Positions 1 through 7,208 of a stretch of 26,891 bases of DNA are shown here, in pieces. The stretch's first letter is position 1. Every line of letters starts with the position of its first letter. Both the position numbers and the translations under genes were made by a program. The notes beneath the pieces are model-generated. The model was not told the origin of the DNA and did not search any database. It saw nothing but the letters and a program-made list of their open reading frames with translations. The stretch covers positions 1-26,891 of the forward strand of contig CAKUXM010000018.1 in NCBI GenBank assembly GCA_934700335.1, given 5' to 3'. Source of the stretch: an uncultured Candidatus Melainabacteria bacterium. GTDB lineage: Bacteria; Cyanobacteriota; Vampirovibrionia; Gastranaerophilales; Gastranaerophilaceae.

Positions 1-324
1 TCAAACTTCATTTCAACTTTTGGCTCAACTTGTTGTTTTACTTCAAGCTTAGAGTCAATTTTCATTTCTGGTTTTGAATTAATATTTTGTTTTTGTTCAA
101 CTTTTGGCTCAAACTTCATTTCAACTTTTGGCTCAACTTGTTGTTTTACTTCAAGCTCAGAGTCAATTTTCATTTCTGATTTTAAATTAATATTTTGTTT
201 TTGTTCAACTTTTGGTTCAAACTTCATTTCAACTTTTGGCTCAACTTGTTGTTTTACTTCAAGCTTAGAGTCAATTTTCATTTCTGGTTTTGAGTTAATA
301 TTTTGTTTTTGCTCAAATTTTGGT
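1..324 (-). repeat. Three tandem 108-bp (36-aa) coding repeats
   Basis: Near-identical units begin at bases 1, 109 and 217, an exact 108-bp period. Each encodes 36 residues built from EVKQQVEPKVEMKFEPKVE and a KQNIN-K-EMKIDSKL segment. Units differ by a few substitutions (for example Ser/Leu and Pro/Ser changes). Degenerate versions continue to about base 440. The array runs off the left edge, so copy number is unknown. Confidence 0.9.
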
Positions 325-1691
325 TCAAGCTTAGTTTCAAATTTTGTATCAAGCTTTTGTTTTGGCTCGATTTTAGTTTCTAATTTCATTTCTGTTTTTG
401 GTTCAAAAACTTGTTTATCAACCTTTGGTTCAAAAGTCTTTTCAAGATTTTTTTGAACCTTGTTATCAAAGTCTTTGTTTAAAATATTTTCAACCTCATG
501 AGAAGGTTTTCTTTCTGCTTTATCCATTTTGTTCTCAAAATGTTTAGCAGGTTGAAGGTCAATATTATCTTGAACTTTATTATTCAAATCCATTTTTGGT
601 TCAGTTACATTATTAACTTTATCTTCTAAATTCTGAACTGGTTTAACTTCAACTTTTTCTACCATATTTTCAACAAGTTTGATAGGTTGAATATCAGCTT
701 TATCTTTATGTTTATTATTAAAATTATTTTCAACATTTTTAATTGGCAAAGTTTCAACTTTGTCTATCATATTATCAACGTGATTTTTCGGTTGAGTTTC
801 AACCTTATTTTCCTTATCAATTTTGTTATCAAATTTATTTTCTATTTTATTTTCTGATTTTCTTAATTCTTTTGGAACAACTTCTTCCATTACAGGAATT
901 TTACCAACCAAATCAACAACAACATCATCATTTAAAATCTTATCCAACATATTATTATTTTTGTTGTTTATTTCAGATTTCAAATCATGTTTTTTATCTA
1001 TTGTATTAAAATCTTTAGAAATTTCTTTATCTTCAAAATTAGAAATATCTTTCATAGAATTCAAACTGTCAATTTGAGGTTTTAATTGTTCTTTAACCTC
1101 TTCCGGCTTGAAATCTTCAACACTTAATTGAACTTCCTCATGTTCTTGAAGTTTATTATTATCTTTAATTTCTGATTTTAATTCATTCTTATTATTTTTT
1201 GGTAATTCACTTATTGTTTGAATAGTTTGTTCTAAAGCTAAAAACTGATTATTACTTTTTTCAAAATATTCAAATTCTTCCATAGAAGCTTTTGGAGTAG
1301 TCGGTTTTGTCTCTTCTGGAACAACCTCTTCCATAATCATCTTTGGCATTGTTTCTTTTTTATCAACTTCATCTTTATCAGTAATTTTTGAATTATCTAA
1401 CTTATTATTTTCAACTTGTTTTTTATCAGTTTCGTTTTTTGAAACGTAATTAATATTAGACTGACAGAAATCATTTATTTTTTCAGAAGCATCATCTTTT
1501 AAAGTTTCTGATTTATTTTCAACAGAATTTTTAGAAACTTCTTTTGTATCCAAAGTTCCTTTCATAGACTTTGCCATATCCAAATCCTTTAAACCGTCAA
1601 CAAAAGTTGTATCACCTGTTTTTACAGGGGTTTGAATAGACATCTGATTTATGTTTGTTTCATTAACTGTTTGATTTTGCTTAATTTTCAT
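1..1691 (-). CDS. Lys/Glu-rich repeat protein after fliJ, probable FliK-like hook-length protein (3' end cut by window)
   Basis: An open minus-strand frame runs from an ATG at 1691-1689 to the window edge, giving 563 visible residues without a stop. The start (MKIKQNQTVNE) overlaps the 3' end of fliJ by 11 bases, so the two are translationally linked. The visible protein is low in hydrophobics and very rich in Lys, Glu, Asn and Val. It has no signal peptide or membrane segment. Recurrent short phrases such as EPKVE, NKVQ and VENK merge at the far end into near-exact 36-residue repeats (bases 1-324). FliK proteins have a long, variable, low-complexity N-terminal ruler region and a conserved C-terminal hook domain, and fliK often follows fliJ. 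The C-terminal domain would lie outside the window, so the FliK call rests on position and composition only. An unrelated repeat-rich structural protein is the alternative. Confidence 0.55.
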   Translation of the reverse strand, partial: MKIKQNQTVNETNINQMSIQTPVKTGDTTFVDGLKDLDMAKSMKGTLDTKEVSKNSVENKSETLKDDASEKINDFCQSNINYVSKNETDKKQVENNKLDNSKITDKDEVDKKETMPKMIMEEVVPEETKPTTPKASMEEFEYFEKSNNQFLALEQTIQTISELPKNNKNELKSEIKDNNKLQEHEEVQLSVEDFKPEEVKEQLKPQIDSLNSMKDISNFEDKEISKDFNTIDKKHDLKSEINNKNNNMLDKILNDDVVVDLVGKIPVMEEVVPKELRKSENKIENKFDNKIDKENKVETQPKNHVDNMIDKVETLPIKNVENNFNNKHKDKADIQPIKLVENMVEKVEVKPVQNLEDKVNNVTEPKMDLNNKVQDNIDLQPAKHFENKMDKAERKPSHEVENILNKDFDNKVQKNLEKTFEPKVDKQVFEPKTEMKLETKIEPKQKLDTKFETKLEPKFEQKQNINSKPEMKIDSKLEVKQQVEPKVEMKFEPKVEQKQNINLKSEMKIDSELEVKQQVEPKVEMKFEPKVEQKQNINSKPEMKIDSKLEVKQQVEPKVEMKF

Positions 1692-2172
1692 TCTGCTCAC
1701 TCTCAAGTTTTTTTAGTAATTCTTGTTCTTCGTCTGAAATTCTTTCTTGCGTTTGTTGGAAGTATCTTTGAACACCTAGTTCTGAATAATTTTTTAACTC
1801 CGCAGCTTTTTCTTCTTTTAAAAACTCGTCTCTGCTCTTTTCTTTATGTTTTTCAAGCACCTTTACTGCCTGTTCAAGCTCAACTAGTTTTGCAACTTCT
1901 TGTTTTAGTATCGCTTCTTTTTCTTGTCGTACAAGTTCCAATTGATCACCCTTGTCCCATAGGTGATGCAAATACTTGTCATATGCTTCCATCATTGTGT
2001 AATCACAATGTCGCATATTTTGTTTTGTACCCTCAATTTCTGCAAGATTTCTTCGGATATCCTCTTCCGCCTGATACAACGCCGATTGGGCTTTCTGTAC
2101 CTCTAAAAGCTGTGCCTCCTTCTTTCTTATTCTGAAATCAAGAATTTTTTGTAGTCTGTAAACAAAAGGCAT
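1681..2172 (-). CDS. fliJ: Flagellar export protein FliJ
   Basis: This 163-residue protein begins MPFVYRLQKILDFR, the usual opening of FliJ (aromatic/basic residue followed by RLQKxLDxR). The rest is an almost unbroken charged alpha-helical coiled coil rich in Glu, Lys and Gln, with no signal peptide. FliJ is the small antiparallel coiled-coil stalk of the type III flagellar export apparatus. It sits in the FliI ATPase ring, contacts FlhA and helps escort chaperones. Length fits the family (about 145-165 aa). The next gene overlaps it by 11 bases and is probably the hook-length protein, a common pairing. fliI is not next to it here: the upstream side is a terminator and an unrelated nucleotidase gene, so this looks like the start of a flagellar operon. 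The sequence before the ATG (ATAGAGAGA) is only a weak ribosome binding site. Confidence 0.85.
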   Translation of the reverse strand: MPFVYRLQKILDFRIRKKEAQLLEVQKAQSALYQAEEDIRRNLAEIEGTKQNMRHCDYTMMEAYDKYLHHLWDKGDQLELVRQEKEAILKQEVAKLVELEQAVKVLEKHKEKSRDEFLKEEKAAELKNYSELGVQRYFQQTQERISDEEQELLKKLESEQNEN

Positions 2173-2243
2173 TCTCTCTATACTTTCATATACTCATTAT
2201 GAAGTATGTTTTGTAATTGTTACACATCCATTTGTATGATTAT

Positions 2244-2271
2244 TTTTTAATGATTTTTGAAAATAAGTCAA
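2244..2271 (-). promoter_or_regulatory. Candidate promoter for fliJ
   Basis: On the minus strand TTGACT (2271-2266) is followed after 16 bases by TAAAAA (2249-2244), about 70 bases before the fliJ ATG. The -35 is good and the -10 weak. It lies just downstream of the terminator hairpin of the preceding gene, where a promoter is expected. Confidence 0.35.
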
Positions 2272-2278
2272 AACATGT

Positions 2279-2313
2279 AAAAAGACTAAACTTGATAAAA
2301 GTTTAGTCTTTTT
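2279..2313 (-). terminator. Intrinsic terminator of the 5'-nucleotidase gene
   Basis: A perfect 13-bp stem (AAAGACTAAACTT, 2281-2293, with its complement 2299-2311) encloses the loop GATAA and can be extended by flanking A/T pairs. Read on the minus strand it follows the nucleotidase stop codon by about 25 bases and ends in a run of T. The A run on the other side would make it work in both directions, but no plus-strand gene ends here. Confidence 0.85.
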
Positions 2314-2337
2314 TCTCTACTTTAAATTATTTTTGGC

Positions 2338-3855
2338 TTACTCAACGATTTTAATTCTGTTTTGGTTTTTGATTTCGATTTCTTTACCTTCATTTTGAAG
2401 TTTTTTAATGTATTCAGCAACCATATAATCTTTGTCTTCTTCAAATACAGCTTCTGCTTTATCCATTGATTTTAACATTTCGAAACCGTCTCTACCATTT
2501 GCATAATATGTATCCATTGCAACTTTGAAAGTTTTATCTTCGCTTGGATTGTTGATATCTAATTTTGTTACGTTACCGTCTTTACCTACAACTTCTGCTG
2601 ATAACAATTCACCTTTTTTGTTGATTTCGTAGTTCATACCAGAAACTTGCAAGATACCAGGTTTTGTACCAGGAGAAACTAATGAATGAGCGCCAAATTT
2701 TAACGCATCAACAATAGTTTTTTCACTTAATGGAATTAATGCCATACCGTTTTTGAAAGGAACGATACTTGAGATTTCTCTTGTAGTGATTTCGCCTTGC
2801 TCAAATGTGTTTCTTAAGTTTGCTGAACCTAATAGTGTTATGTCTGCCCCTGTGAAATCTCTCATTGCATCTGCAACGAAATCAGCGTGTGGATTTTCGC
2901 TTGCAATTCTGTTTTCTGGTTCTGGACAAGAAGCTTTGATTGAACCAACAACTTCTGGTTTACCTAAACATTTTTCTGAGAAGAATTTCATAATTAAGTT
3001 TCTTCTGAAAGCTTTTGTTGGTGATACGTTGTTTTGAACTTTTGTGATTACACCATCAGCATCAAATTCTAAGTTTAAAACACCGATGTTATCAGCATCT
3101 TTGCCGGCTTGTGTAATAACTACTGGGTTACCATCTTTACCGTATAATAAGTTTTCACCTTCTTTAACACCTTTGATTAATTCATGTGAATGACCACCTA
3201 AAATTACGTCAATACCAGATGTTTCTTGAGCTAATCTTTTTTCGTTTGCATTACCAGCGTGAGATAATACGATAATTTTGTTTACACCTTGTTCTTGTAA
3301 TCTGTCAACTTCTGCTTGTACATCTTTGATAGTTTGGTCAAAATCGTCCATTTTCAAATCTTTGTAGTTGTCTGGTTTAGACATTCTAGTGAATAAATCT
3401 GGTGGCATTAAACCAATAATACCATATTTTTGACCATCTTCTTTTGTTTCGATATATGATTTTTCAATTCTTGATTTCATTGGGTTTGTAGCATCAATCT
3501 TTGCATTCAAACCTAACATTTTATAAGCTTTGTCTTTTGTTAATTCGTATAATGTTTTAGGATCTGAATCACATTCGTGGTTACCAACAGCTGTAGCTGT
3601 GATACCGATTAAATCCATAAATTTTGCAGCAATTTTGTTAGGTTTTTTGTTTTCACCTAATAAAATGTCGCCAGAAGATAATTTTAATTTGTTAACACCG
3701 TTAGAAGGTACAAATTCATCAAATACTTTAGAAGCATTATAAACTTTTTCCATTTTCATGTTTTGACCATGTAAGTCATTAATATAGAAAATACTTGTTT
3801 TAGTTGCTTTATTGTTAACTTTTGGAACACTTGTATTTGAAATTGAATTAATCAT
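2338..3855 (-). CDS. 5'-nucleotidase/UshA-family metallophosphoesterase
   Basis: This is a 505-residue two-domain protein. The N-terminal calcineurin-like metallophosphoesterase has its metal-binding motifs in order: NDLHG (26-30), SGD (61-63), GNHECD (91-96), LSHAGN (197-202) and GGHSHE (220-225). The C-terminal half has the 5'-nucleotidase C-terminal domain, with NPHADFVADAMRD and the substrate-stacking NGRDGFE region. Family members hydrolyse nucleoside 5'-monophosphates, UDP-sugars or cyclic nucleotides and are normally exported. This one has no signal peptide: it begins with a polar, Asn/Ser/Lys-rich tail of about 19 residues, so it may be cytoplasmic or use another export route. A ribosome binding site (AGGTAGG) precedes the ATG. 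A strong terminator follows and a repeat-bearing promoter region precedes it, so it is probably monocistronic. Exact substrate cannot be read from sequence. Confidence 0.88.
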   Translation of the reverse strand: MINSISNTSVPKVNNKATKTSIFYINDLHGQNMKMEKVYNASKVFDEFVPSNGVNKLKLSSGDILLGENKKPNKIAAKFMDLIGITATAVGNHECDSDPKTLYELTKDKAYKMLGLNAKIDATNPMKSRIEKSYIETKEDGQKYGIIGLMPPDLFTRMSKPDNYKDLKMDDFDQTIKDVQAEVDRLQEQGVNKIIVLSHAGNANEKRLAQETSGIDVILGGHSHELIKGVKEGENLLYGKDGNPVVITQAGKDADNIGVLNLEFDADGVITKVQNNVSPTKAFRRNLIMKFFSEKCLGKPEVVGSIKASCPEPENRIASENPHADFVADAMRDFTGADITLLGSANLRNTFEQGEITTREISSIVPFKNGMALIPLSEKTIVDALKFGAHSLVSPGTKPGILQVSGMNYEINKKGELLSAEVVGKDGNVTKLDINNPSEDKTFKVAMDTYYANGRDGFEMLKSMDKAEAVFEEDKDYMVAEYIKKLQNEGKEIEIKNQNRIKIVE

Positions 3856-3890
3856 TATGCCTACCTAAACTACTAACATGTATTTAAAGG

Positions 3891-3919
3891 CATCTAAAGG
3901 ATTTTTATTGCCAGTTCAA
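3891..3919 (-). promoter_or_regulatory. Candidate promoter of the 5'-nucleotidase gene
   Basis: On the minus strand TTGAAC (3919-3914) is followed after 17 bases by TAGATG (3896-3891), leaving a leader of roughly 30 bases. A second possible -10 (TTTAAATA) lies at 3881-3888. The three 11-bp repeats lie just upstream of the -35, as expected for an activator site. Confidence 0.35.
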
Positions 3920-3923
3920 ACTC

Positions 3924-3962
3924 GACATGTTACAAAATCGTTACAAAATCGTTAGCATGTCA
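3924..3962. promoter_or_regulatory. Pho-box-like triple 11-bp direct repeat, flanked by GACATG/CATGTC
   Basis: Read on the plus strand, TTACAAAATCG occurs twice back to back (3930-3940, 3941-3951), followed in register by a diverged third unit, TTAGCATGTCA (3952-3962). This gives TTACAA-N5-TTACAA-N5-TTAGCA. Known PhoP/PhoB sites are tandem 11-bp half sites (TTAACA-like in Bacillus, CTGTCAT-like in Escherichia). GACATG (3924-3929) and CATGTC (3956-3961) form an inverted pair around the array. The repeats are observed; the phosphate link is inferred from periodicity and the phosphatase gene next to it. Confidence 0.5.
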
Positions 3963-3966
3963 AACA

Positions 3967-4569
3967 CTACTCTGACAAGACTTTTAAGATTTCTCTCAAT
4001 AACTCTTCTGATGATTTTATGTTGCTGTTCATCTTGTTTACTATCTCTTTTGCTTTATTAATTTCTTCATTTGTATATTGCAAAGATAGCAACATATTTT
4101 GAACCTCAACAAACATGTCATCATCATTGTCATCTTCTTCCGGTTCTAATTCAACATTTATAAATTTGTCTTTCAATTCCAAAATAATTTTTTGTGCCAA
4201 TTTTGAACCAACTCCTTTTGCTTGTGTTAATTCTTTTTCTTTTTCTTGAACAACACAATTAATAAGCGTTTTAAGTTCAAATTGGTTTAAAATATTCAAA
4301 GCCATTTTTGGACCAACACCAGAAACTTGAGTTAAAATATTAAACAAATTTCTAACTTCTTTTTCCAAAAATCCACATAAAGACATACTATCTTCTCTAT
4401 GTAAAAGAACAGTGTACAAGTTTGTTTCATCTTGATTAACATCAATTTTATCATAATCTTTTTTCATGACATCAATCAAATATCCAATACCATTAACATC
4501 AATTACAACGTAATGACTTTTTTTATCAAAATATTTATCAGCTAATTTCCCTTTTATATATTCATACAT
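3967..4569 (-). CDS. ruvA: Holliday junction branch migration protein RuvA
   Basis: This 200-residue protein begins MYEYIKGKL and carries VIDVNGIGYLI, typical of the RuvA N-terminal OB domain. Two helix-hairpin-helix motifs follow (VSGVGPKMALNIL near 75-87 and AKGVGSKLAQKII near 111-123). An acidic linker (EPEEDDNDDD) leads to the small C-terminal domain that contacts RuvB. RuvA tetramers hold the Holliday junction while RuvB drives branch migration. Length is normal. It starts 12 bases after ilvD and is the last gene of the long leftward run. ruvB and ruvC are not next to it. Confidence 0.95.
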   Translation of the reverse strand: MYEYIKGKLADKYFDKKSHYVVIDVNGIGYLIDVMKKDYDKIDVNQDETNLYTVLLHREDSMSLCGFLEKEVRNLFNILTQVSGVGPKMALNILNQFELKTLINCVVQEKEKELTQAKGVGSKLAQKIILELKDKFINVELEPEEDDNDDDMFVEVQNMLLSLQYTNEEINKAKEIVNKMNSNIKSSEELLREILKVLSE

Positions 4570-4581
4570 AATTTCACCGTC

Positions 4582-6240
4582 TTAGCCTGATATAGCACCC
4601 AAGTTCGCACTCTTAACGCTCTTTGCATATTTTGCTAAATAACCTTTTGTTTCTTTTGGTTCAGGCATTACAAATGCTTTTCTACGTCTTTCAATTTCAG
4701 CATCATCTACGCTCAAAGTTAATTCTTTTGTATTGATATTAATTTTGATTGTATCACCATTTTCAATCAAACAAATTAAACCACCTTGACTAGCTTCTGG
4801 ACAAATATGACCTATGCAAAGACCTCTTGTACCACCTGAAAATCTTCCGTCTGTAATCAACGCAACAGATTTACCCAATCCTTTACCAACAATCAACGAA
4901 GTTGGAGCAAGCATTTCTCTCATGCCAGGTCCACCTTGAGGACCTTCGTAACGAATTACGACAACATCGCCTGCTTTAATTTCATCTTTTTGAATAGCTT
5001 CTGTTGCAGCTTCTTCAGAATCATAACATTTCGCTTTTCCTTCAAACTCAAAGCATGCTTCATCAACTCCTGAAACCTTAATTACACAACCCTCTGGAGA
5101 TAAATTACCATATAAAACTCCCAAACCCGCACTTTGCGTTAGAGGTTTATCAAAAGGTTTTACAACATCATCATTTACCCATGCTTTTTCAGCAATTTCT
5201 TCAACTGACATACCCAAAACATTTTTTGTATTAGTAAATTCTGGGCAGTGTTTATAAAGGGTTTTTATAGCACCAGAAATGCCACCTGCATTATGAAAAT
5301 CAGTCATAGTATAAGTTCCCGAAGGATCTAATTTGATAAGTTGATGAACTTTATCACTCAATTCTTCAAAATCTTTAAGACCTAAATCAATTTCACCTGC
5401 AGCTGCAATACCTAACAAATGCAAGGTAGAATTTGTAGAACCACCCAATGCCAAATCCATAATAATAGCATTTCTCAAAGACTCTTTAGTAACAATATCC
5501 GAAGGTTTTACGTCATTTTTAACCATATCAACAATTGCCATACCACTTTCAAAAGCAATTTGACGTTTTTTAGCAGAAACCGTACTTGTTGTAGCACAAT
5601 TTGGTAAGCTCATACCCATTGTTTCAACTAAACATGCCATTGTATTTGCAGTGTACAAACCTTGACAAGAACCCGCTGAAGGACAAGATTCTTCTTCCAT
5701 TTCTTGAAGTCTTTCCTCTGTAATTTCGCCGTTCATATATCTTCCAATAGCTTCAAATGTCCCTTTAATCATTGAAAGTTTTTCACATTTACAATTACCG
5801 TCTAACATTGGACCTGCCGTAACAATGATTGTTGGAATATTCAATCTCAAAGCCGCAATCAACATACCGGGAGTAATCTTATCGCAGTTTGTAAGCAATA
5901 CTAAACCATCTAACTGGTGAGCAGCAGCCATTGTTTCAACACAATCTGCAATCAAATCTCTTGATGGTAATGAATATTTCATTCCGCTATGACCCATTGC
6001 AATCCCATCACATACAGCTGGAGTACCAAAAATAAACGCCTGACCACCGCCAGAGTGAATACCTTTTTCTATTTGTCTTTCCAAATCCCTCATCATAACA
6101 TGACCTGCAACCAAGTCAGTAAATGAGCTTGCTATACCAATAAATGGTCTATCCATAGCTTTTTTACTTACACCTGTTGCATATAGTAAACTTCTATGTG
6201 GTGTTCTTTCTATTCCCTTTTTTATTTTATCGCTATTCAT
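4582..6240 (-). CDS. ilvD: Dihydroxy-acid dehydratase
   Basis: This 552-residue protein dehydrates 2,3-dihydroxy-3-methylbutanoate and its isoleucine-pathway homologue, a late step in branched-chain amino acid synthesis. Clear signatures are TNCDKITPGM, SCPSAGSC, GPQGGPGMREM and GRFSGGTRG. The position that is PCN in the [2Fe-2S] subfamily reads AGH here (LVAGHVMMRDL), so the protein resembles the oxygen-sensitive [4Fe-4S] type, although it is shorter than the roughly 616-residue Escherichia enzyme. That would suit a strict anaerobe; cluster type is inferred. It lies 17 bases after nagA and 12 before ruvA, with no other ilv or leu gene in the window, so it seems to ride on the cell-wall operon. 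Confidence 0.95.
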   Translation of the reverse strand: MNSDKIKKGIERTPHRSLLYATGVSKKAMDRPFIGIASSFTDLVAGHVMMRDLERQIEKGIHSGGGQAFIFGTPAVCDGIAMGHSGMKYSLPSRDLIADCVETMAAAHQLDGLVLLTNCDKITPGMLIAALRLNIPTIIVTAGPMLDGNCKCEKLSMIKGTFEAIGRYMNGEITEERLQEMEEESCPSAGSCQGLYTANTMACLVETMGMSLPNCATTSTVSAKKRQIAFESGMAIVDMVKNDVKPSDIVTKESLRNAIIMDLALGGSTNSTLHLLGIAAAGEIDLGLKDFEELSDKVHQLIKLDPSGTYTMTDFHNAGGISGAIKTLYKHCPEFTNTKNVLGMSVEEIAEKAWVNDDVVKPFDKPLTQSAGLGVLYGNLSPEGCVIKVSGVDEACFEFEGKAKCYDSEEAATEAIQKDEIKAGDVVVIRYEGPQGGPGMREMLAPTSLIVGKGLGKSVALITDGRFSGGTRGLCIGHICPEASQGGLICLIENGDTIKININTKELTLSVDDAEIERRRKAFVMPEPKETKGYLAKYAKSVKSANLGAISG

Positions 6241-6257
6241 TATAAATAATCTCCTAT

Positions 6258-7208
6258 TTATTCTTTATATAAGACTTCATCACCTTTTTCAATGGCTACA
6301 ATCTCATCATTATTTCTCCAATAAACATAGCCATTAACTTCTAAATTATGATACTTATACAAGTTTTTAATATACTTAAACCCGTCAATACCATTTTTAT
6401 ATAACTTTCTCAAAATATCATCTAAAAGCAAAGCACTTCCCGCCAAAGTACCATTTTCAGAAGTGATTTTAACTCCGTCATAATAGACTGTTTTATTACA
6501 AAAATTCATTTCTTTTTTATTACTATAAGAAACAGGCAAGCAATCACTTACGGGTAAAATTTTATCCTCTGGTTTTGTTTTCATAATAAGCTCTAATGTA
6601 TCTTTGCTCAAATGAACCAAATCCATAATAACTTCTGTATAAACTTCGTCATCAATCAACGCAGAAAGCACAGTAGATTTTTCTCTATGACTAATTCCGC
6701 TCATTGCATTAAACAAATGTGTAGCGCCATTAACACCTTTTAAATCACCACCGACACAATGACCCGCTTGAACCTTAACACCTTTTAATTTTAAATAATC
6801 AATCAAGCCTTCATCAAGTTCTGGCGCAACAGTTACAATCTTTATAAAATCATCTTCTATCAATTTATAATTTTCAACATTCGGGGTCAAAAATAAACTT
6901 TCATCTTGAATACCACATTTTTTAGGATTCATAAAAATACCTTCTAAATGTATACCCAAAATATCAGCCATATCATTTGTCTGTCTTGATTTAGCCTCTT
7001 TAATAATCTGAGTTTGTTTTTTAATATTTTCAACTGCATCAGTAACAAAAGTTGGAAAAAATCCGCCAATACCACGTTTAAGAAGTTTTTTAGAACATTC
7101 CAAAATCTCATCAGCTGTTGCGTAATTAAAATCAACACCAAACGCACCGTGAAGATGATTTTCAATTATTAATTCTGTTTTTCTAATATCTTGAGCTTTT
7201 ATATCCAT
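6258..7208 (-). CDS. nagA: Short N-acetylglucosamine-6-phosphate deacetylase (NagA family)
   Basis: This amidohydrolase-fold protein of 316 residues carries NagA landmarks: HLHG (18-21), HLEG with metal ligand Glu89, AGH (His150), THLFNAM (His164), VHLS (His199), the catalytic Asp222 in SDC, and LAGS. NagA removes the acetyl group of GlcNAc-6-P to give glucosamine-6-P for amino-sugar reuse. The usual enzyme is about 380 residues. This one lacks the N-terminal beta-sandwich strand segment (about 50 residues) and begins almost at the first metal motif, and its C-terminal tail is short. The gene shares one base with the murE stop (TAATG), so its start is fixed by coupling and truncation by a wrong start is unlikely. 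Placement behind murE suggests wall recycling. The exact sugar substrate is inferred. Confidence 0.8.
   Translation of the reverse strand: MDIKAQDIRKTELIIENHLHGAFGVDFNYATADEILECSKKLLKRGIGGFFPTFVTDAVENIKKQTQIIKEAKSRQTNDMADILGIHLEGIFMNPKKCGIQDESLFLTPNVENYKLIEDDFIKIVTVAPELDEGLIDYLKLKGVKVQAGHCVGGDLKGVNGATHLFNAMSGISHREKSTVLSALIDDEVYTEVIMDLVHLSKDTLELIMKTKPEDKILPVSDCLPVSYSNKKEMNFCNKTVYYDGVKITSENGTLAGSALLLDDILRKLYKNGIDGFKYIKNLYKYHNLEVNGYVYWRNNDEIVAIEKGDEVLYKE

Noticed and set aside
1..324. Possible CRISPR array from regular 108-bp units
   Set aside because: The whole unit is repeated, with no unique spacers, and lies in an open reading frame.
743..1077. Plus-strand open frames rich in Phe, Leu and Ser inside the FliK-like gene
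   Set aside because: They are complements of a Lys/Glu/Asn-rich coding frame, which naturally reads as Phe/Leu/Ser on the other strand.
1632..2135. 167-codon open frame on the plus strand opposite fliJ
   Set aside because: It is a shadow of the fliJ and repeat-protein frames on the other strand; its protein is a hydrophobic, biased composition with no ribosome binding site.
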